A DNA stretch of 64,000 nt from Raphanus sativus. Lineage: Eukaryota; Streptophyta; Magnoliopsida; Brassicales; Brassicaceae. The stretch is taken from assembly GCF_000801105.2 (NCBI RefSeq), contig NC_079514.1:44148515-44212514 (forward strand). The letters run 5' to 3'. Made by a program: the position numbers and the translations under genes. This document shows, piece by piece, positions 43,590 through 58,630 of this stretch. Below the pieces are notes generated by a model. The model was not told the origin of the DNA, ran no database searches, and worked only from the letters and a program-made list of their open reading frames with translations. Position 1 is the stretch's first letter. Every line of letters begins with the position of its first letter.

Positions 43590-46514
43590 ATGGAGGAGCA
43601 GTGTCTGGTGATTTGTGGTGACTGGGTTTGTGGTCATGGGAGCAGATGGGAATTTGTTGTCGACAAACGTCAGATGGGTCGTCTAGTTCCGGTTTCTGAA
43701 AGTGTTACAGTGAAAGAGCTTCAAGGCGTTGTCTTGAAAGAGTTCGGTAAGGACGATAGTTCATGGGTAGCTGTTCTTAGTTACTGGCCGCCTAGTAGCA
43801 TGGAGCTTGCCACTGGGATTCGAACACCACCAGTTCAGCTTACAAGTGATGGATCTATCAAGTATTTCGTGCAGCACGCGAGGGTGAAAGGGTCAATGAA
43901 TTTGTTTGTAAGGTTTGAACAGAAGCTTTCAGGCGTTGATTCTGTTGACGACAGTGGAATGGGTTTTGTAACGCCTGTTGCCTTGCCCCCCAAACGTTCA
44001 GCAACATTCTCATCTGGTGTTTCTAACGGTGTCCATGTTTCCACGGGTGCTTCGAAGGCTAAAGGTGTGAACTTTGTCGATGTGGAGTTCATTAGTGAGG
44101 TCGAGAGAGTTGAGACGGAGTTTAACAGCCGCAAAAGACCTGGGAAAGCTCATGTTGTGAGAGGTAATACTGGTGGTGAGGGGAGCAAGAGCGGTTCTAA
44201 AGTTGTTGAAGGCGAAGTATGTAGCGACAGCAGTGAGGGAGAGGAGGAGCTGAGTGAAAGGGTCGTTGACGAGGTAGATGTTCGACCTCGAGGCTATGAC
44301 AAAGAGTTCTGGGAACCATTACTTGGCACTGACTACCTTGGATCGAACGCTGTGAATGTCATCTACAACGAGGACGAGATTGTGAATGGTTTGACAAGGG
44401 GTAGTGGAGCTCGCCGTTTCAAATGTACCGCCAATGATACATTTGACCATGTATTTGAGGTTGGGGGGTCTAGTAGTGGCGTAAAGCTCAGGAAAGATGA
44501 AGACTTTCGCAGCCAAAACCCATGGCTTAATGGTGTGGATGGTAATGTAAGTGTGGCCAGACAGCGGCGTGTGTCCACAAGAAAATTGGAAGAAGTGGAT
44601 GACGAGGAGTTTGACATCCCTCCACTTTTTGATGATGTTACGTACGCTGCAGCAGAGATCCCTGACATGGACTTGGATGAGAGGGATGGGAGGATATATG
44701 TTGGTAAGGTTTTTGGCAACAAGGAAGATTGTCAAATTTCTTTGGCAATATATGCTATTAAGAACCAGTTCCATTTCAAGCAGACAAGAACAAAGGTTGA
44801 TTCTTTTGTTGTTGAGTGTCCAGATAAGCACTGTGATTGGCGGGTCACAGCTCACGAGATCAGGGGTTGTGGGTATTATGAGATAAGGAAAGCTCAACTG
44901 GATCATCGATGTCCCATTGAGGCGAGACAAGGTTATAAGAGCAAAGCTACATCTAAGGTGATTGCTGCTGTGTACAAGTCCAAGTTTGGTGAGCCTGGTA
45001 AAGGACCCAAGGCGTCTGAGTTACAGAAACTGGTGTTGGAAGATCTACGAGTGACAGCATCTTACATGAAGTGCTATAGGGCGATAGAGAAAGCAGTTGT
45101 TGGGGTGCATGGGTCGGAGGAAGATTCCTACTTAAAGCTTCCTGAGTATTTACACATGTTGAAACTTGCTAATCCTGGCACTGTTGCTGATTTGGAGACT
45201 GAGGTTGATGAAGATGGTGATGAGAGATTCCTCTACTTGTTCCTTGCGTTTGGGGCATCTATTGCTGGTTTTAACAAGCTACGCCGTGTGTTGGTGATAG
45301 ATGGTACACACTTGGGAGGAAAATACAAGGGAGTGCTGCTTACTGCTAGCGAACAGGATGCAAATTTCCAGATTTTTCCCTTGGCTTTTGCTGTTGTGGA
45401 CAGTGAGGACACCGATGCGTGGACGTGGTTTCTCCAAAAGGTTGAGCGTATTTTGGCTGATTCCCCTACTCTGGCTATTATATCTGATCGTGCTACATCA
45501 ATCTCTAATGCTGTGAAACGTGTCTATCCATCTGCTCAACATGGTGCTTGCATTGTCCATTTGGCAAGGAATGTAAACTCGCGCTACTCTAGCAAGCACT
45601 TGGCTAAGATGGTAACTGAAGCTGCAACTGCCTACAGGTTACGTGATTACAGAGAGAAGTTCAGTAAGGTTAGGGCTACGAACAGTGCTTGCGGTGTGTA
45701 CTTGGGAAACATTGGTTCTGGTCATTGGTCGAGGGCAAATTTCCCGGGGGAACGTTATAATATCATGACCAGCAACATAGCTGAGCAGCTAAATAATGCA
45801 TTGGTGGAAGGTAGGTCGTCACCAATAATGGAATTGGTAATTTTCATTCAAAGAATGATGACTAGGTGGTTCTCTGCTAGGAGAAAGAAAGCAGAGAAGC
45901 ATAAGGGTGTAGTTAGCGTTGAGGTGGATAAAGAGATGACTAAGAACATGGCAACAATGAAAGGTAGCAAAGTGAACTCTGTTTCTAATTGGACTTGCGA
46001 GATTGTTGGAAAGTTTGGAAGTAAGGAGCGGGTTATGCTAGCTGAAAAGAAGTGTGATTGCAAGTATTTTGATAGGATACAAATTCCTTGTGGCCACGCT
46101 ATGATTGCTGCAGACAGTTTGGGTTTGACATATGAACCGTTGGTGGGTCACTGGTACAAAACAACGACTTGGAGGGAGACATATGCTGGTGTGATTAGTC
46201 CAGAAGGTGATCCAAGAGACGTTGACGTTCCCGAAGACGTGAAGAAGATGGTGTTGATGCCGCCGTTGACGTCAAGGCCACCAGGTCGCCGTAGGAAGAA
46301 CAGAATGGCCTCCACTGGTGAATTTCCGGTGAGTGGGTGTTTTTATTTGTGTGTGTAATAATTCCCTTACCAAGTTTGTGGCGAATAGAGCGTGACTTTA
46401 GGTTGGTTTGTTAACATAATACAGGTACCTAAAAAGAAGAAGCTAGTTCCTAACCGATGTGGGAGATGCGGTGGAACAGGTCACAACAGGACCCGTTGCA
46501 CTGAACCCATATAG
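43590..46514 (+). CDS. mudrA: MURA-like transposase of a Mutator-like element
   Basis: 942-aa transposase in two coding exons, 43590-46328 and 46425-46514 (intron GTGAGT...ACAG). A leader intron ending in GTGCAG at 43583 is likely; the chosen start is MEEQCLVICGDW, the usual beginning of this family. Domains: an N-terminal PB1-like region (1-100), an acidic linker, a MuDR zinc-binding domain at about 357-443 (YAIKNQFHFKQTRTK, VECPDKHCDWRV), the MULE DDE domain from about 565 (VLVIDGTHLGGKYKG, IISDRATSISNAVKRVYP, HGACIVHLARNV), a SWIM zinc finger at about 815-845 (CDCKYFDRIQIPCGH), a basic region, and a C-terminal CX2CX4HX4C knuckle (CGRCGGTGHNRTRC) supplied by exon 2. The first catalytic Asp is visible in IDGTH. 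No disruption, so the protein may be functional. Confidence 0.92.
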
Positions 46515-46825
46515 GGAGTTCGGCAAGAAGAAGGAGTAGACTATTTTTGGAGGATGCATATGTGGGATTGGCACTCCCATTCTCTCGGATTAGAGTAGTA
46601 ACCACTGGAAAACCACTTGATCATGTTTTGGTGGTTCTTTTCGGATAAGTTTTATATTGGTTTAAGACAATGAGTTAATGTTTGCATTGTGTACTTGGGT
46701 TTATGTTTGTCTTTTGAGAGTCCTTTCAAAGTTGAACTCTTACAATTGAGAATCCTTACAATTTCATTAATGTTTTCTTTAAGAGTTCTGTTTTTTTTTC
46801 GAGATTGTGTTTGGAAAGTATGTTA

Positions 46826-47150
46826 GGCCATTTGTTGGCTTTGGGAATCTGCAATCACCAATGTTCACTTCTTTCACCAGGAAAAGGATTAATGAGTTTG
46901 TGGATATTCAAGTACGATTGGTTTGGACCACAGATCCACCTGACCACAGTTGTACCCGGTACACAAACATTTAACACTGGTTTGAGTTAGATGCTTTGTG
47001 TTCAATGGATTTGATACACTTTTTGGATACATATCAAAGAGAGTTTGCGATTACATTAAAGTAGGAGAACTCTAAAACCAGTCTAGGAAGACAAGCATTG
47101 TTTCTCAAAGACTAGACGAGCTTCCAATAGATGCATGCGATAGCACCGAC
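46826..47150. repeat. Direct repeat within the MULE, copy 1 (partner 48018-48365)
   Basis: About 330 bp beginning CATTTGTTGGCTTTGGGAAT and ending in the 3' coding end of the GRF gene (CTTCCAATAGATGCATGC). The second copy at 48018-48365 is clearly similar but has small indels. Confidence 0.85.
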
Positions 47151-47744
47151 AATTGCAAAAGCCGCAACAAAGTTATTGGTCGGGGAAGTCTCGCGTATCT
47201 GTGTTGCCTCCATGTATGAAGCAAGGTTAGCTTGAAACTCTTCTTTCATCTGACTTTTGGCTTCCAGCATTTGTTGTTTCATCTCCGAGATGTGTTGATT
47301 GAGCTTGGACTGACAGTCAACCTTCTGTTCATCCAGCTTATCAAGTACGATTTTTGATAATGCCTGATAATCGTGCACAAGATCCATAACTTTCGCATCC
47401 ACCAGCCTCACTTCATCAAGAAGTGCTTCGTCTTCCCATTTGAACAGGTGTGACTCTGATTTCCTCTGATAATTTGACACATCACAATTAAGAGAATTCA
47501 CAATTTAAGAGATATGATTGTTGCAGACAAATCAGCCAGGTATCTGAACACAAATCTAACTGGAATCCATTTACCCGGATATTACCTGGAGGGCGACTTC
47601 GCAACGGTAGAAACGACGATATGGGTTCTCTTTGGTTTCTGAAGCCCAAATCAGAAGACCTTTCCCACACCAGCATTTTGTTGGGACACCGTGCACTGAC
47701 CTGCGCGTCGCCGGTCTGGAAGACGAAGTTGACGAGCTTGTCAT
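47112..47744 (-). CDS. GRF-type zinc-finger membrane protein carried by the MULE
   Basis: 170 aa in two exons, 47744-47586 and 47465-47112 (GT/AG intron of 120 bp). The start MTSSSTSSSRPATRRS was chosen because it leads straight into the zinc finger. The GRF finger reads PTKCWCGKGLLIWASETKEN, PYRRFYRC and, from exon 2, SHLFKWEDEALLDEV. Next come a coiled-coil stretch (about 75-145, with KLNQHISEMKQQMLEAKSQM) and one C-terminal membrane segment (FVAAFAIVGAIACIYW). Small GRF proteins of this form are abundant in Brassicaceae and are often linked to transposons. GRF fingers can bind single-stranded nucleic acid in other proteins; the role here is unknown. Confidence 0.85.
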
Positions 47745-48017
47745 GGAAGTCGGTGGTTTCTGTCTGAACAGAAGAGGTTTGAAAGTAAAGAGGCGTGAAT
47801 CGAAACTTTTTGTGTTGTAGTTGAAACCCTAATTGACAGCAGCCTCGTATAGGAGAAACATCATTTGATTAAACCGACCGGTTTGGACTTCGAAATTGAA
47901 TTTGACCGGTTTATTTCAATTATCTTCAATTTTTGATTTTTTTTTTGGTATCTTTGAATCTCTGATGACTCTGGCAAAGATAAGGATTAAGACTAATAAT
48001 CTAACTAGTCTGAAACT

Positions 48018-48365
48018 CCATTTGTTGGCTTTGGGAATATGTAATCACAAATTTTGACTGCCTTCATGCTGCCCAAGGATGAATGAGTTTGTGGATATGG
48101 TGACCTGAACACAAATCCACCTGACCACAGTTGTAACCTGAACACAAAAATACGATACTTGTTTGAGTAAGATGGTTTTGGATTCATGGTTTAGATACAT
48201 TAGTTTGATGATGATCTTTGATGATTCTCTATCCCGATACATAGAGTTCATAACAAATAAGAGTTTGAGATTTCATTGAACTAGGAAAACTCTTAATGAG
48301 ACTAGGAAGACAAGCATTGTTTGAGAAAGACTAGAGTAGCTACCAATAGATGCATGCACCCTACC
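48018..48365. repeat. Direct repeat within the MULE, copy 2: decayed second GRF gene end
   Basis: Similar to 46826-47150. Its right part (TAGATGCATGCACC, near 48346) corresponds to the last codons of the GRF gene, but no zinc finger follows. It lies between the GRF gene promoter and the 3' end of the ULP1 gene, so a tandem duplication of the GRF gene followed by loss of one 5' part is likely. Confidence 0.75.
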
Positions 48366-48549
48366 CAAAATTTGCAACAACAACAACAAGGGTAACGCAA
48401 AATCTTAAAAGAGACCTGGTTGTCGATTACACATAATCAGTAGCTTCTAAATCCAGATAATAGTTTACGACACAAACTCCGAATGTCATAAAAGTTCAAG
48501 AAATAGTTTCAGAAGAGGGATAGAAGAGATGCTACAGCAGCGGCTGTCA

Positions 48550-51500
48550 TCAAAACATAGGGGGAGCGTGATAGGCAGGTAGGACAAATGTCTTGTACAC
48601 ATCCATGGCGTACTGTTTTCGAAGGTCGTCCACAGCGATATCTGTGAGGCCTGACATCTGAGGATCTGGATCACCGTGTGCGTGTAGCTCCATGAACTTG
48701 ATGCTGACTGGTCCACAATCACCTCCACGGTCGTTTGTGTAGATGTCTTTCATCCTCTTCCAGTAAAACGGCTTAAGACCTCGGAATTGTGTCTGCTGTG
48801 GTTTGGCGACCTTCTTCACGAGGTACGGGAGTGTAGTGAGTAGCCCCTCCATGAAGGTGACAACTTTTTTGTCTGCGTACAACGATGGAAGGGGATCCAT
48901 AATCTCCACGTATCCCATGTCGAGATTTATAGCGAGGCCCACCCAGTGTCTGTCACCCCAGATCATTGGCGTGTATATTGTGACCACATCATCCATCCAC
49001 TTGCTCCCCGGCTTTAGCACCAAGTCAGTCAGGTTCTTCTCCCATTTGAATCTGTCTTTCCTCCTGATATTTTTGAACCTCTTCCAAACCTCTTGAATCC
49101 CTGATGTTAGAAATGGTGTTGTGAACGCAAGCTTCTCCCTCTCGAGCAGTACGCGGTGCCTCCCAGCTAGCATGAACATCAGTATCTCCATGTGCTGCAT
49201 AAAAAAAAAGTCCGGTAAATGAAACTGACGAACCCAAAAAAAACTATCCTCCCCTATTGGTTGTTATTTCTCCAAAGTTTTACAACGTTCTGACCTAACA
49301 TCCAACAAGAGCTACTCTAGATAAGTGTCAACCTGTTTTGTTCTCTATCCACAAACTACCACATGAACCGAGACAACAAAAAATGATCTAAATCTGTTGT
49401 AACTTACAAATGTGGTAAGCCATTTCTGGGGCTCGGCTATATCAAGAAGGAATTTGTTGGAGAAGTCAAATTTTGAGGGAGTGATGTGAAACCTGTGAAT
49501 GTGGAGGACAAGCAAATAATTACGGAAAAAGTGTATTCGGTTTGCTGTAACTAGAAAAATTGTATTAAAGGATGGCCCTTACACATCCTTCTTCGTTTCG
49601 AGAGTTGATGAGAATAGTTCCCACAACGTCTGCGGGAGCGGGGGGAGGATGGTGAGTGCTGGAACTTCTGGGCACTTGAACATTTCTGTTGCGAGTTCCT
49701 CTTCCGATGGCTTGTGTCTGGGGGTTGGCCTGGCCGGTGAAGAGTCACTGAGCTCAGTACAATCCTCCGCTGCAATATCCTCCTGCACATAACAGGATGA
49801 GGGATGAAGGTATTACGGGATAATTGTCATAACTCCTAATTTACAAGTCCAAAAAAAGAACCATAAGTACCTGACTCTGATCGAAGTTAAGTTTAGGGAT
49901 TGAGATGCGTCTGGACGTCGCGGTTGCAGCGAAGGCATTAACGGTAGCTGCGTGATCAGCAAAGCCGCTGCTCTTCGTTGGAGAGGTATCTGGAGTGACT
50001 GGGTGTAGTGGAGGCTGATCATCTCTTCGCGTTGAAGTATCGTATCGAGGGGGATTTTCCAATGATGCGGGCTCAGGACTTATTGGCTCGAATATCTCTA
50101 GACCTTCGTTTAGGAGGTGGTGCAAAGGCGGACTGTTGGGGTGATCTCCAGCATTATAGATGGTGGACTTGTAAATTACAGGGGGAGACTCAGGAGTGTA
50201 CAGCCATGGGGGAGTAGGAGAGGGTGATACTGGGACCGGAGATCGTCTTTGGGGAGTAGTGTGTTCAGGAGAGTTGAGGAGAGGTAGGGTGAGGTCAGTA
50301 ACTTTCTGTTCGGCTTCCCTATGTTCAGGGTTTTTGTGGACAGGCAGTGTGTGGTCAGGGTCTGTGGGTTCGGAGTGATTGTGTTCAGTGGTTCTGTGGA
50401 CAGGAGGGCTGTGGACAGGGGACATGTGTTGTGTTTGGCCGTATTGCTGAGCTCCGTATTGGCTGATCACCGGTGAGTTGAAGTGAGTCTGGTCTTCCTC
50501 CATAGGTGTGGGACATTCCTAAACGTGTACCCAACAAGTAAGCTATCTCATTGAACAACAAAAATCAAAGATGTTGAGGTTGAAAACTAAACACTACCGT
50601 TCCGAGTGCTGGATCCTCGTTAGTTGAGGCAATCTTGTTAGTCTGACATCCTTTTGATTGTAGATTAGCTTTAGGTTGACATGATATGACCGTGTGGAAA
50701 GTTGTTCGTCCGCTGTGGCTACGGGACTTTCTCCGTTTGATCAGATGACGCAGCGCCTTTTGATCTTCCCGAAGTTTGCAGACCTGGGTGGAAACAGTAG
50801 ACAACATTTCAAGGATCTGATCGTGGGTGTTGCTTGTTGAAGCAGTTCTGGGGAAGTAGTTGCTGATCCTTCTCTGCTTGCGGGAAGATGATGGTTTCTT
50901 TAGGGTCTTCCTGGGTTTGAGAATTGGCCTCTGCGGTACTGGTTCCTCCTTCACCGGTTTGTATATAAGTATCGGACAAGACCTATATCCCCCAGGCCAC
51001 AAATGTTTCTTGAAAGGGTGTTTATTCGCTATGAGGCTCTGCATGTACGTAACCCGGTCATCAACGGCGACATCTGCCCAGACTCCCCATCCAGCATGGG
51101 GTTGGCTTTCAATAGGTATAAAAGATGTAACCGCCAGCTGAAAAAACACATATGCATGACAAAAAAAATCAGACAAAGTTTAACCACGTAACATGAGCCA
51201 ACTAAATCAGACTAAGTTTAAAATGTTAAATTAGGACTTACATTTTGCGCAGCTTCCACGCGTAGTATATCAGTGTAGCTGATGTTCGCGTGCAAAGGGA
51301 GATGGGGTTCTTCAAGTTGACTTATTGTAAGTGTGTCTAAGGGCGCTGGAATTATACTCTGCAATTGAGGGACCGCCTGAAACGCAAGAAGCTGCAACGC
51401 AAGTGGGAAACCCTGGAGCCTGTATGTTGTCTGCGTCAAGAGACAGACTAGCTCTCCGGCAGGGTCCTCGCAATCAACTGGCGGTTTCATACAGCTGATG

Positions 51501-52564
51501 GTCTTCAGAAATGACTCCCTGCCCCAGGGGTGTTGGCAGAATGCGTCGACGTCCTGAACCATTTTGACGTACTTCAGCGTAGGACGAGTCCTCTGCTGAT
51601 GAGCGATGAGGACCCCGTCAACGATCAATATGAGAGCTATTTGCAACTTCTTCCGCGCTGGCATCCGTTTGTCGGTCTCGAGTCTGTGACGCAGATCAGC
51701 AATGGTGACAAACTTCTTCTTTCCAATAAGCCTGATCCAGTCTGGATCTGTGTTCGCTTTGCTCTGGTCTGCTAGCTCGGTGTCGTAGTCTGCAGGGAAC
51801 TCTCCACACGGTAGACCTGTGATTGTGCCAAACTCTTTGAGGCCAAAACAAATAGGGTCGCTTCCAAAGACTGACCAAAGTGTGTGACGGTCCTCGCAAA
51901 GAAGTTGCCTAGTGAGAAAGGCGTGTATAAGCTTGCAGGAGACAGGACATTGACGTGCTGGGAGCTCGAACAACTTCCCGAAGCAGGAGTTTTTGATGTA
52001 CTGGAGCTCCTCCGTGTCCTTTAGGACATTCTGGATGAATGGGAGAATGTCTGGTTTTGAGAATATGTTATGCCGACGGCTGGGGAACCGATCTGTTGCG
52101 AACAACCTAAGAGGGAGTCTTTTATCGGGTTTCTTTTTACCTACAAAAACTCACAAAAAAATGACTTCCACCAAATCAGTAGTTGAACAAATAAAAAACT
52201 AAATAAAAAAGGATAAAGCCAGCCTAATCGAGAAAATATTCAACATGATCAGATACATGCAAGAACCCACTATGGGGGAGAACCCGAAACTGAAAAAGAA
52301 CGGCTCAAAATCCGAACCAACTGTGGGGGGGAACCTTAACAAACGAAAGAACAACTTAAAATCCGGTGGGAAGAAGATGCTGAAAACCTCGATTGGATCC
52401 AAAAAAAGGAGGCAAATAATCAAAAATGAAGGATATCCAACCGATATAGAGTCAAGTCGTTCGATTTGTAGGTGGAAAATAAAAAAGCCCTACGATTTAC
52501 AGTATGAGTGAATCGAACGATGAGTAAAACTGGAAATCGTACCTTTCATGACGGAAGGAGACAT
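48550..52564 (-). CDS. DUF1985 / ULP1-like cysteine protease of a KAONASHI-type MULE
   Basis: Seven exons, all in frame, 1012 aa: 52564-52543, 52140-51242, 51137-50598, 50518-49871, 49782-49583, 49492-49408, 49194-48550. Exon 1 encodes only MSPSVMKG. Exon 2 is the DUF1985 domain (RLPLRLFATDRF, CFGLKEFGTITGLPCGEF, HPWGRESFLKTI, ALQLLAFQAVPQL). Exons 3-4 are low-complexity: a basic coiled part and a Pro/His/Ser-rich linker. Exons 6-7 form the C48 (ULP1/SENP-like) peptidase with His881 (GDRHWVGLAI), Asp898 (VEIMDPLPS) and Cys958 (RGGDCGPVSIKF). ULP1 enzymes cleave SUMO. For transposon-borne relatives the substrate is unknown. It lies back to back with the DUF936 gene, with 651 bp between the two start codons. 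Confidence 0.88.
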
Positions 52565-53215
52565 CGAAAGATGGCTAGACCGGCGAAAACCTCGATTCTT
52601 CTGGGAATAAGCTCCCAAACAGGCGAGGAATTGAAAATTAGGGTTTGTCGCCGCCGCAGACTTTGGGAGAGAAAGAGAGAATACAAAAAGAGGGGAAATG
52701 AAAGAATATGTTTGGACTAGGGTTTAGGGATTGGTTTAGTTAGACCCGGTATTTAGATTTTGGTTCGAGGGAAAACCATCTCGGTTTGGTTTAGTTTGAT
52801 GTAAGGGTAGAGAGGTATTTCACTAGTAATAAACTACTCTCCAAGCAGGATGTGTCTTATCTTGAAATGTGAAACTGAAAAAGTGTCCAAGGGAGTAATA
52901 AAATCTATGAAGATTAGGATAATGATACGTTCAACAAAAATACAAATGAAAATAACTAAAATAATACAATGTTACTAATATGTTTGACAACAAATAAAAC
53001 CAAAACATATAAAAAATGTCAATTTAAACAGAACAAGGGGTTGATTGGTTGTTACTATTTCGGACGACAAATCCCATAGTTTTAACTTTTAAATAAAGGA
53101 AAAGATTTGATTTCAAAATTTGAATTTTCATAACGGCAGAAATCTTCAATAACTCGTTACATTCATCCTTCAACTCCCTCTCCATCCCCATTTCTCACAC
53201 CACAGTCAAAACAAA
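52565..53215. promoter_or_regulatory. Divergent promoter region between the ULP1 and DUF936 genes
   Basis: No frame. Purine-rich leader-like DNA (52640-52700) on the ULP1 side; AT-rich DNA followed by CATTCATCCTTCAACTCCCT on the DUF936 side. The outer border of the MULE must lie in this stretch but is not visible. Confidence 0.5.
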
Positions 53216-55486
53216 ATGGCGTCTCTCACAGGGGGAATCCTCCTCAAGCTCCTCCAATGCATGAACACCAACACACGCCCCACGGGAGACCACAGATCCG
53301 CAATCCTTCAAGTCACAGGAATAGTACCAGCCCTCGCGGGTTCCGATCTACGCCCCAACCAAGGCTTCTACGTCCAGATCTCCGACTCTTTAAACTCCAC
53401 CTACGTCTCTCTCTCCGAACGCGACACAGATCTCATCCTCACCAACCGTCTTCAGCTCGGCCAGTTCATCTACCTCCAACGCCTCGAGTTCGCCACCCCC
53501 GTCCCACGCGCCGCCGGATTAATCCGTCCCGTCGCTGGCCGTCACGCCTTCGTCGGAACTCCCCAGCCGTTAATCGCACGCGGATCTAAACAAGATTTCG
53601 TTATCCAGCAGGTTCCCGATTCTGAGTACTCGCTTGACCCAATCGCCGTTTACTTAAACAATAAACGGTTAGATGATGATGACGTCACAGTAAATGGGAG
53701 GCAAGCGCTTGTTCCGGTTAACCAAAACGAAGAGAATCGTAGCCAAATAATACGCAAGCAGAAACCACAAAGATTCTCGTCACCAGCCTCCTCGGCTAAG
53801 CAACGTTGTGTCTCATCATTAGGGAAGAAGAACAGTTCCGTTACAGTGGAGAGAGATCCATCCCCCGCTGCTGTTGCGAGGAGATCTGCGTCTCCGGTTC
53901 CATCAAAATGCATAGTGCCGAGTCTTGCGGCAGCAGCAGCGGGGCGTGAGGAGAAGAGGAAGGTTGTTAGAGAGCCGTCCATTCTTGTGCCTTCAAGATA
54001 CAGACAGCCATCACCTAGTGGAAGAAGAATGTCGATTTCTCCTGGAAGAAGGCTTTCAAGTGGTGTGAGAATGTCTCCCATGGTTGCTGGAGATTCTTCG
54101 GGGAAGAAGAAGATGGTAACCGTGATTCCCAAAGTCTCTGAGGCTCTTGTGGGATCTTCAGCTAAACATGGTATCCGGAAGAATTGGGATGAACAGAAGG
54201 AGAAGGGTAGTAGTGTTAAGAATAAGCCTGACCCTCAAGCAATTTTGCGTACTCAGGTAACAATCAAGTCCGACCCCTTAGTGTTCTGTGTGATGATGGG
54301 CTGAAACTGATAATGTACGTTTTGTTGCAGGCTGCTATGTCAAGACGTCTTAGTGATGCAAATAGGCGGAAGAGTGATTCCTCCGAGAAAGTGAAGTCCT
54401 GTTCATCAGAAGAAGTCTCAGACATTACTTATCATGATCGGAAATGGACAGATGGTAGTGTCCCATTGGATAGCATCTCAGGGGATCTTGCAAAACTTGC
54501 AAAGGTAATGAGACATCGAGAATAAAAACCACTTGAGTTGGTGTATCCTCATCGATTGTTTCTCTTTTACAGGAGGCTATGCAAAGAAGAAACTTCGCTG
54601 CTAAAGCTGCTGCTCGAGCATTGGAGGAAGCTAATGCTAATGAGTGCATCATAAGATGTTTAAGGTAAAAAAACAAAATTAGAAACTTTGTCAACCAGTC
54701 TTGTTTAGACTTTCATTTGGTCTTTGACGCCATCGCTTTGGTGAACATTTCAGTAAATTCTCGGAGCTTTCTTCTTCCGCTAAAGTTGGGAATCCGCTGC
54801 TGATCATCAGCCAGTTCTTGGTAATCTATGAAGATGTTGTGAAATACAGTCAGATCGTCAACTCAATAGCTTCAGAAGACAATAATATTCGTTTTTCATC
54901 TGAACAACAAGACCCAATCTCTCTTTGGGTTGAAGCTGCTTTAGCTACTAACCTCGACGTTGTCTCACTGGTGAAAAGCCAGAATAACCACGAATCACCT
55001 TTTAAGAAATCAACTCCCACTCGCCTCTCTCCAGGATGCACTACAAAGACGGGTTTGTGTTTTACAGTCCGAAACAAATTTCCATTTTCAGTCGACGTGG
55101 AAAGATACAAGACTGTTAAGTTTCTGCTATTGTTTGTTTCAGACAATACTGTTGGGATATGGACAGAAGTAGAAGGCATGAAGGAGACGGCTAAATTCGC
55201 AGTGAACGTACAATCCGAAATGCAAATGTGGTTCATTGGGTTCGTGGAAGAGTCATTAGAAAAGAAAAACGCAGCAGTGCGGCCTTTAGACGGTAGTTCC
55301 ATAGCTGCTGTTCTGTCTCATCTGAAACAAGTTAACGAGTGGCTGGACAGGGTCGTGTTGGACCAAGAAAACCAGATGACAACAATGCCTCTCACCGACA
55401 GGATAGAGCGACTGAAACGTAAAATTTATGGATTCGTAATCCACCACGTGGGATCTACTTATGACAACTCTGCTTCCTCTGCTTGA
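53216..55486 (+). CDS. DUF936 family protein
   Basis: Four exons, 679 aa, all GT/AG and in frame: 53216-54256, 54331-54504, 54573-54664, 54754-55486. The N-terminal DUF936 domain (residues 1-160) starts [18 protein letters not shown] and includes [39 protein letters not shown] and DRLQFVYLQRLE-like [20 protein letters not shown] Ser/Arg/Pro-rich basic middle follows (about 190-350), then an Ala/Lys-rich helical stretch in exon 3 ([20 protein letters not shown]) and a conserved C-terminal domain in exon 4 ([14 protein letters not shown]). Some DUF936 relatives (CORD proteins) associate with cortical microtubules; whether this one does is unknown. Length and neighbours point to the At4g13370 counterpart. 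No defects were seen. Confidence 0.9.
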
Positions 55487-55633
55487 TATTTTTTTTTGTC
55501 TAAAACTGTGTTGCAAACATAAGTTCTGTCAACTTATTGAAGCTTATACAGTAACAGTATCTTGAAACACACATGGGCAAAGAAAGATTTCTTTATTTTG
55601 TGGAAACACTTTGAAAAGAAAGCAAATTGAGAA

Positions 55634-58376
<2,743 letters not shown>

Positions 58377-58630
58377 TGATTCGTCAAGTGTTGGAACTTC
58401 CACATCACACAGCACCTTAAAACGAAGATCGAGTCATCAGTGACTAAGATTGCAATAGTAAATACTCTTCCCTAGTCAGCGACTTCACTTTTCTCAAAAT
58501 GCGCCCATTTATTGCGTTTTTTTTTAATTAAAATATATTATACTAGAATAAACCCCCTAGGACAAACATGTAACTAAATTTTTAATACAAATTTATTTTA
58601 AATGTTTAATTTATTTTTAACTAAAAGTAG

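Larger units (their letters stand above)
43000..52600. mobile_element. KAONASHI-type Mutator-like element (MURA + GRF zinc finger + DUF1985/ULP1)
   Basis: Three genes form one mobile unit: mudrA (plus, 43590-46514), a GRF zinc-finger gene (minus, 47112-47744) and a DUF1985-ULP1 gene (minus, 48550-52564). Established knowledge: Arabidopsis and relatives have Mutator-like elements (KAONASHI/KI) that carry ULP1-like protease genes. All three genes can be read without a stop or frameshift when spliced. The ends given are approximate: elements of this type lack clear terminal inverted repeats and I found no 9-bp duplication. Expected limits are between the retroelement fragment ending near 42880 and the DUF936 promoter near 53000. 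Confidence 0.8.

Noticed and set aside
44319..44930. 203-codon minus-strand frame
   Set aside because: Antisense shadow of the MURA coding region, with no domain.
49841..50503. Pro/His/Ser-rich open frame taken as an independent gene
   Set aside because: It splices in frame as exon 4 (linker) of the ULP1-like gene; flanking GT/AG sites and phase match.
43000..53000. Exact borders and 9-bp duplication of the Mutator-like element
   Set aside because: I compared the flanks near 42.9-43.3 kb and 52.7-53.1 kb but found no convincing inverted repeat or duplication, so no exact ends are claimed.
53650..54132. 160-codon minus-strand frame
   Set aside because: Antisense of DUF936 exon 1.
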